From assembly GCA_039026755.1 (NCBI GenBank), contig JBCCLR010000011.1, forward strand, positions 1 through 30,970: a stretch of 30,970 nucleotides of DNA, read 5' to 3'. This document shows, one piece after another, positions 30,263 through 30,970 of the stretch. The notes under the pieces were generated by a model. It ran no database searches, had not been told where the DNA came from, and saw only the letters and a program-made list of their open reading frames with translations. Within the stretch, counting starts at the first letter, position 1, and each line of letters begins with the position of its first letter. The stretch comes from CAKZYD01 sp039026755. GTDB lineage: Bacteria; Pseudomonadota; Alphaproteobacteria; Sphingomonadales; CAKZYD01. Both the position numbers and the translations under genes were made by a program.

Positions 30263-30970
30263 ATGGATACCACGCTTTACGTTGCGCTATCGCATCAGGC
30301 CGCCATGCGCCGGTCGCTTGACTTGATCGCCAACAACATTGCCAACATGAACACAACGGCCTTTCGCCGCGAGCAGGTGATGTTCCACGACTATGTGGTG
30401 GATCTCGACCGGCTCGAAAATGACGCGCTTGAGGAAGTGGCCTTCGTGCAAGATTACGGCGTCGCGCGGGACTATCGCCAAGGCCGCATGATTACCACCG
30501 GCAACCCTCTGGATATCGCCATTGCCGGGCGCGGCTTTTTAGAAGTGGAAGACCCTGAGACGAGTGCGGTCAACTATACGCGCAATGGCAGCCTTGCCAT
30601 TTCCAATGATGGCATGCTGATGCTCACCACCGGCCAGCTGGTGCGCACGACCGGCGGCGGCACTATCGAAATCCCAGAGGACTTCGGTGAGGTTTCAATT
30701 GCCGCGGATGGCACGGTCTCAACCAACCAGGGCGTTGCCGGCCGCATTGCCGTGATGAATTTTGAAAATGAGCAGCTGCTGGAAAAAATTGGCGACACCC
30801 TATTCAGCAGTGAAGAAGAAGCCATCGCTGCAGACAATGTCGAGCTGGTCTCCGGCATGATTGAAGGCTCAAATGTCAAGCCGCTCGTTGAAATGACCAA
30901 CATGATGCAGGTGATGCGCTCTTATCAGAGCGTCAACACGCTGACCGAGAAATATCAAGACATGCGCACA
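30263..30970 (+). CDS. flgF: Flagellar proximal rod protein FlgF (cut by window end)
   Basis: The frame is open from ATG 30263 through the last base, giving 236 residues without a stop, so only about the last ten residues should be missing. GGAG at 30253-30256 precedes the ATG by 6 bases. The N-terminal rod signature DLIANNIANMNTTAF is present, as are GNPLDIAIAGRGFLEV and the C-terminal axial helix LVEMTNMMQVMRSYQSV. FlgF forms part of the proximal rod with FlgB and FlgC. It is divergent from fliL and probably opens a flgF-flgG operon beyond the window. Confidence 0.95.
   Translation, partial: MDTTLYVALSHQAAMRRSLDLIANNIANMNTTAFRREQVMFHDYVVDLDRLENDALEEVAFVQDYGVARDYRQGRMITTGNPLDIAIAGRGFLEVEDPETSAVNYTRNGSLAISNDGMLMLTTGQLVRTTGGGTIEIPEDFGEVSIAADGTVSTNQGVAGRIAVMNFENEQLLEKIGDTLFSSEEEAIAADNVELVSGMIEGSNVKPLVEMTNMMQVMRSYQSVNTLTEKYQDMRT

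Noticed and set aside
1..30970. CRISPR arrays, phage genes or toxin-antitoxin pairs
   Set aside because: No regularly spaced repeats, cas genes, phage structural genes or two-gene toxin patterns were seen.

Overview
The window reads as a chromosomal segment of a flagellated alphaproteobacterium. The evidence is a full-length CckA hybrid kinase, TTAA-N7-TTAA sites of the kind bound by CtrA, a MotE-type motor factor, and a flagellar gene order (flgB-flgC-fliE-fliQ-fliR-flhB followed by cckA) familiar from that class. I cannot assign an order or genus from sequence alone.

Left edge (1-1226): two decayed insertion-sequence remnants lie back to back. One is an IS6-like transposase with two in-frame stops; the other is a frameshifted fragment of an IS5-like transposase. 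They sit next to the 3' end of a tRNA-Ser(UGA) gene, a typical boundary of an accessory region. Housekeeping block (1312-10406, nearly all on the minus strand): a TPR/SPOR lipoprotein, an AroQ-type chorismate mutase, glycerol kinase and a small membrane protein look like one operon. Next come a convergent 58-aa gene, a CaiB/BaiF-type acyl-CoA racemase with an operator-like palindrome in its leader, alaS, an intrinsic terminator, and recA with a candidate SOS operator.

Flagellar block 1 (10617-17839): cckA follows the minus-strand rod/export run flgB-flgC-fliE-fliQ-fliR-flhB. fliO-fliP runs divergently. The 190-base divergent region carries one perfect and one near-perfect CtrA site, so CckA sits beside likely targets of its own phosphorelay.

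Surface-glycan block (18001-22111): two P-loop sulfotransferase-like genes, a GT8 glycosyltransferase and a second glycosyltransferase separate the two flagellar blocks.

Flagellar block 2 (22245-30970): fliL-fliM-DUF6468-like-motE-cheZ continues into three translationally coupled genes. These encode two small MotB-like membrane proteins, of which only one keeps the stator aspartate, and a 989-aa exported TPR protein. No motA and no peptidoglycan-binding MotB is present in the window. The divergent flgF, cut by the window end, has a well-spaced sigma-54 promoter with two upstream palindromes. The three-gene unit at 22245-26490 is the best candidate here for an undescribed system, possibly a motor or stator accessory complex.
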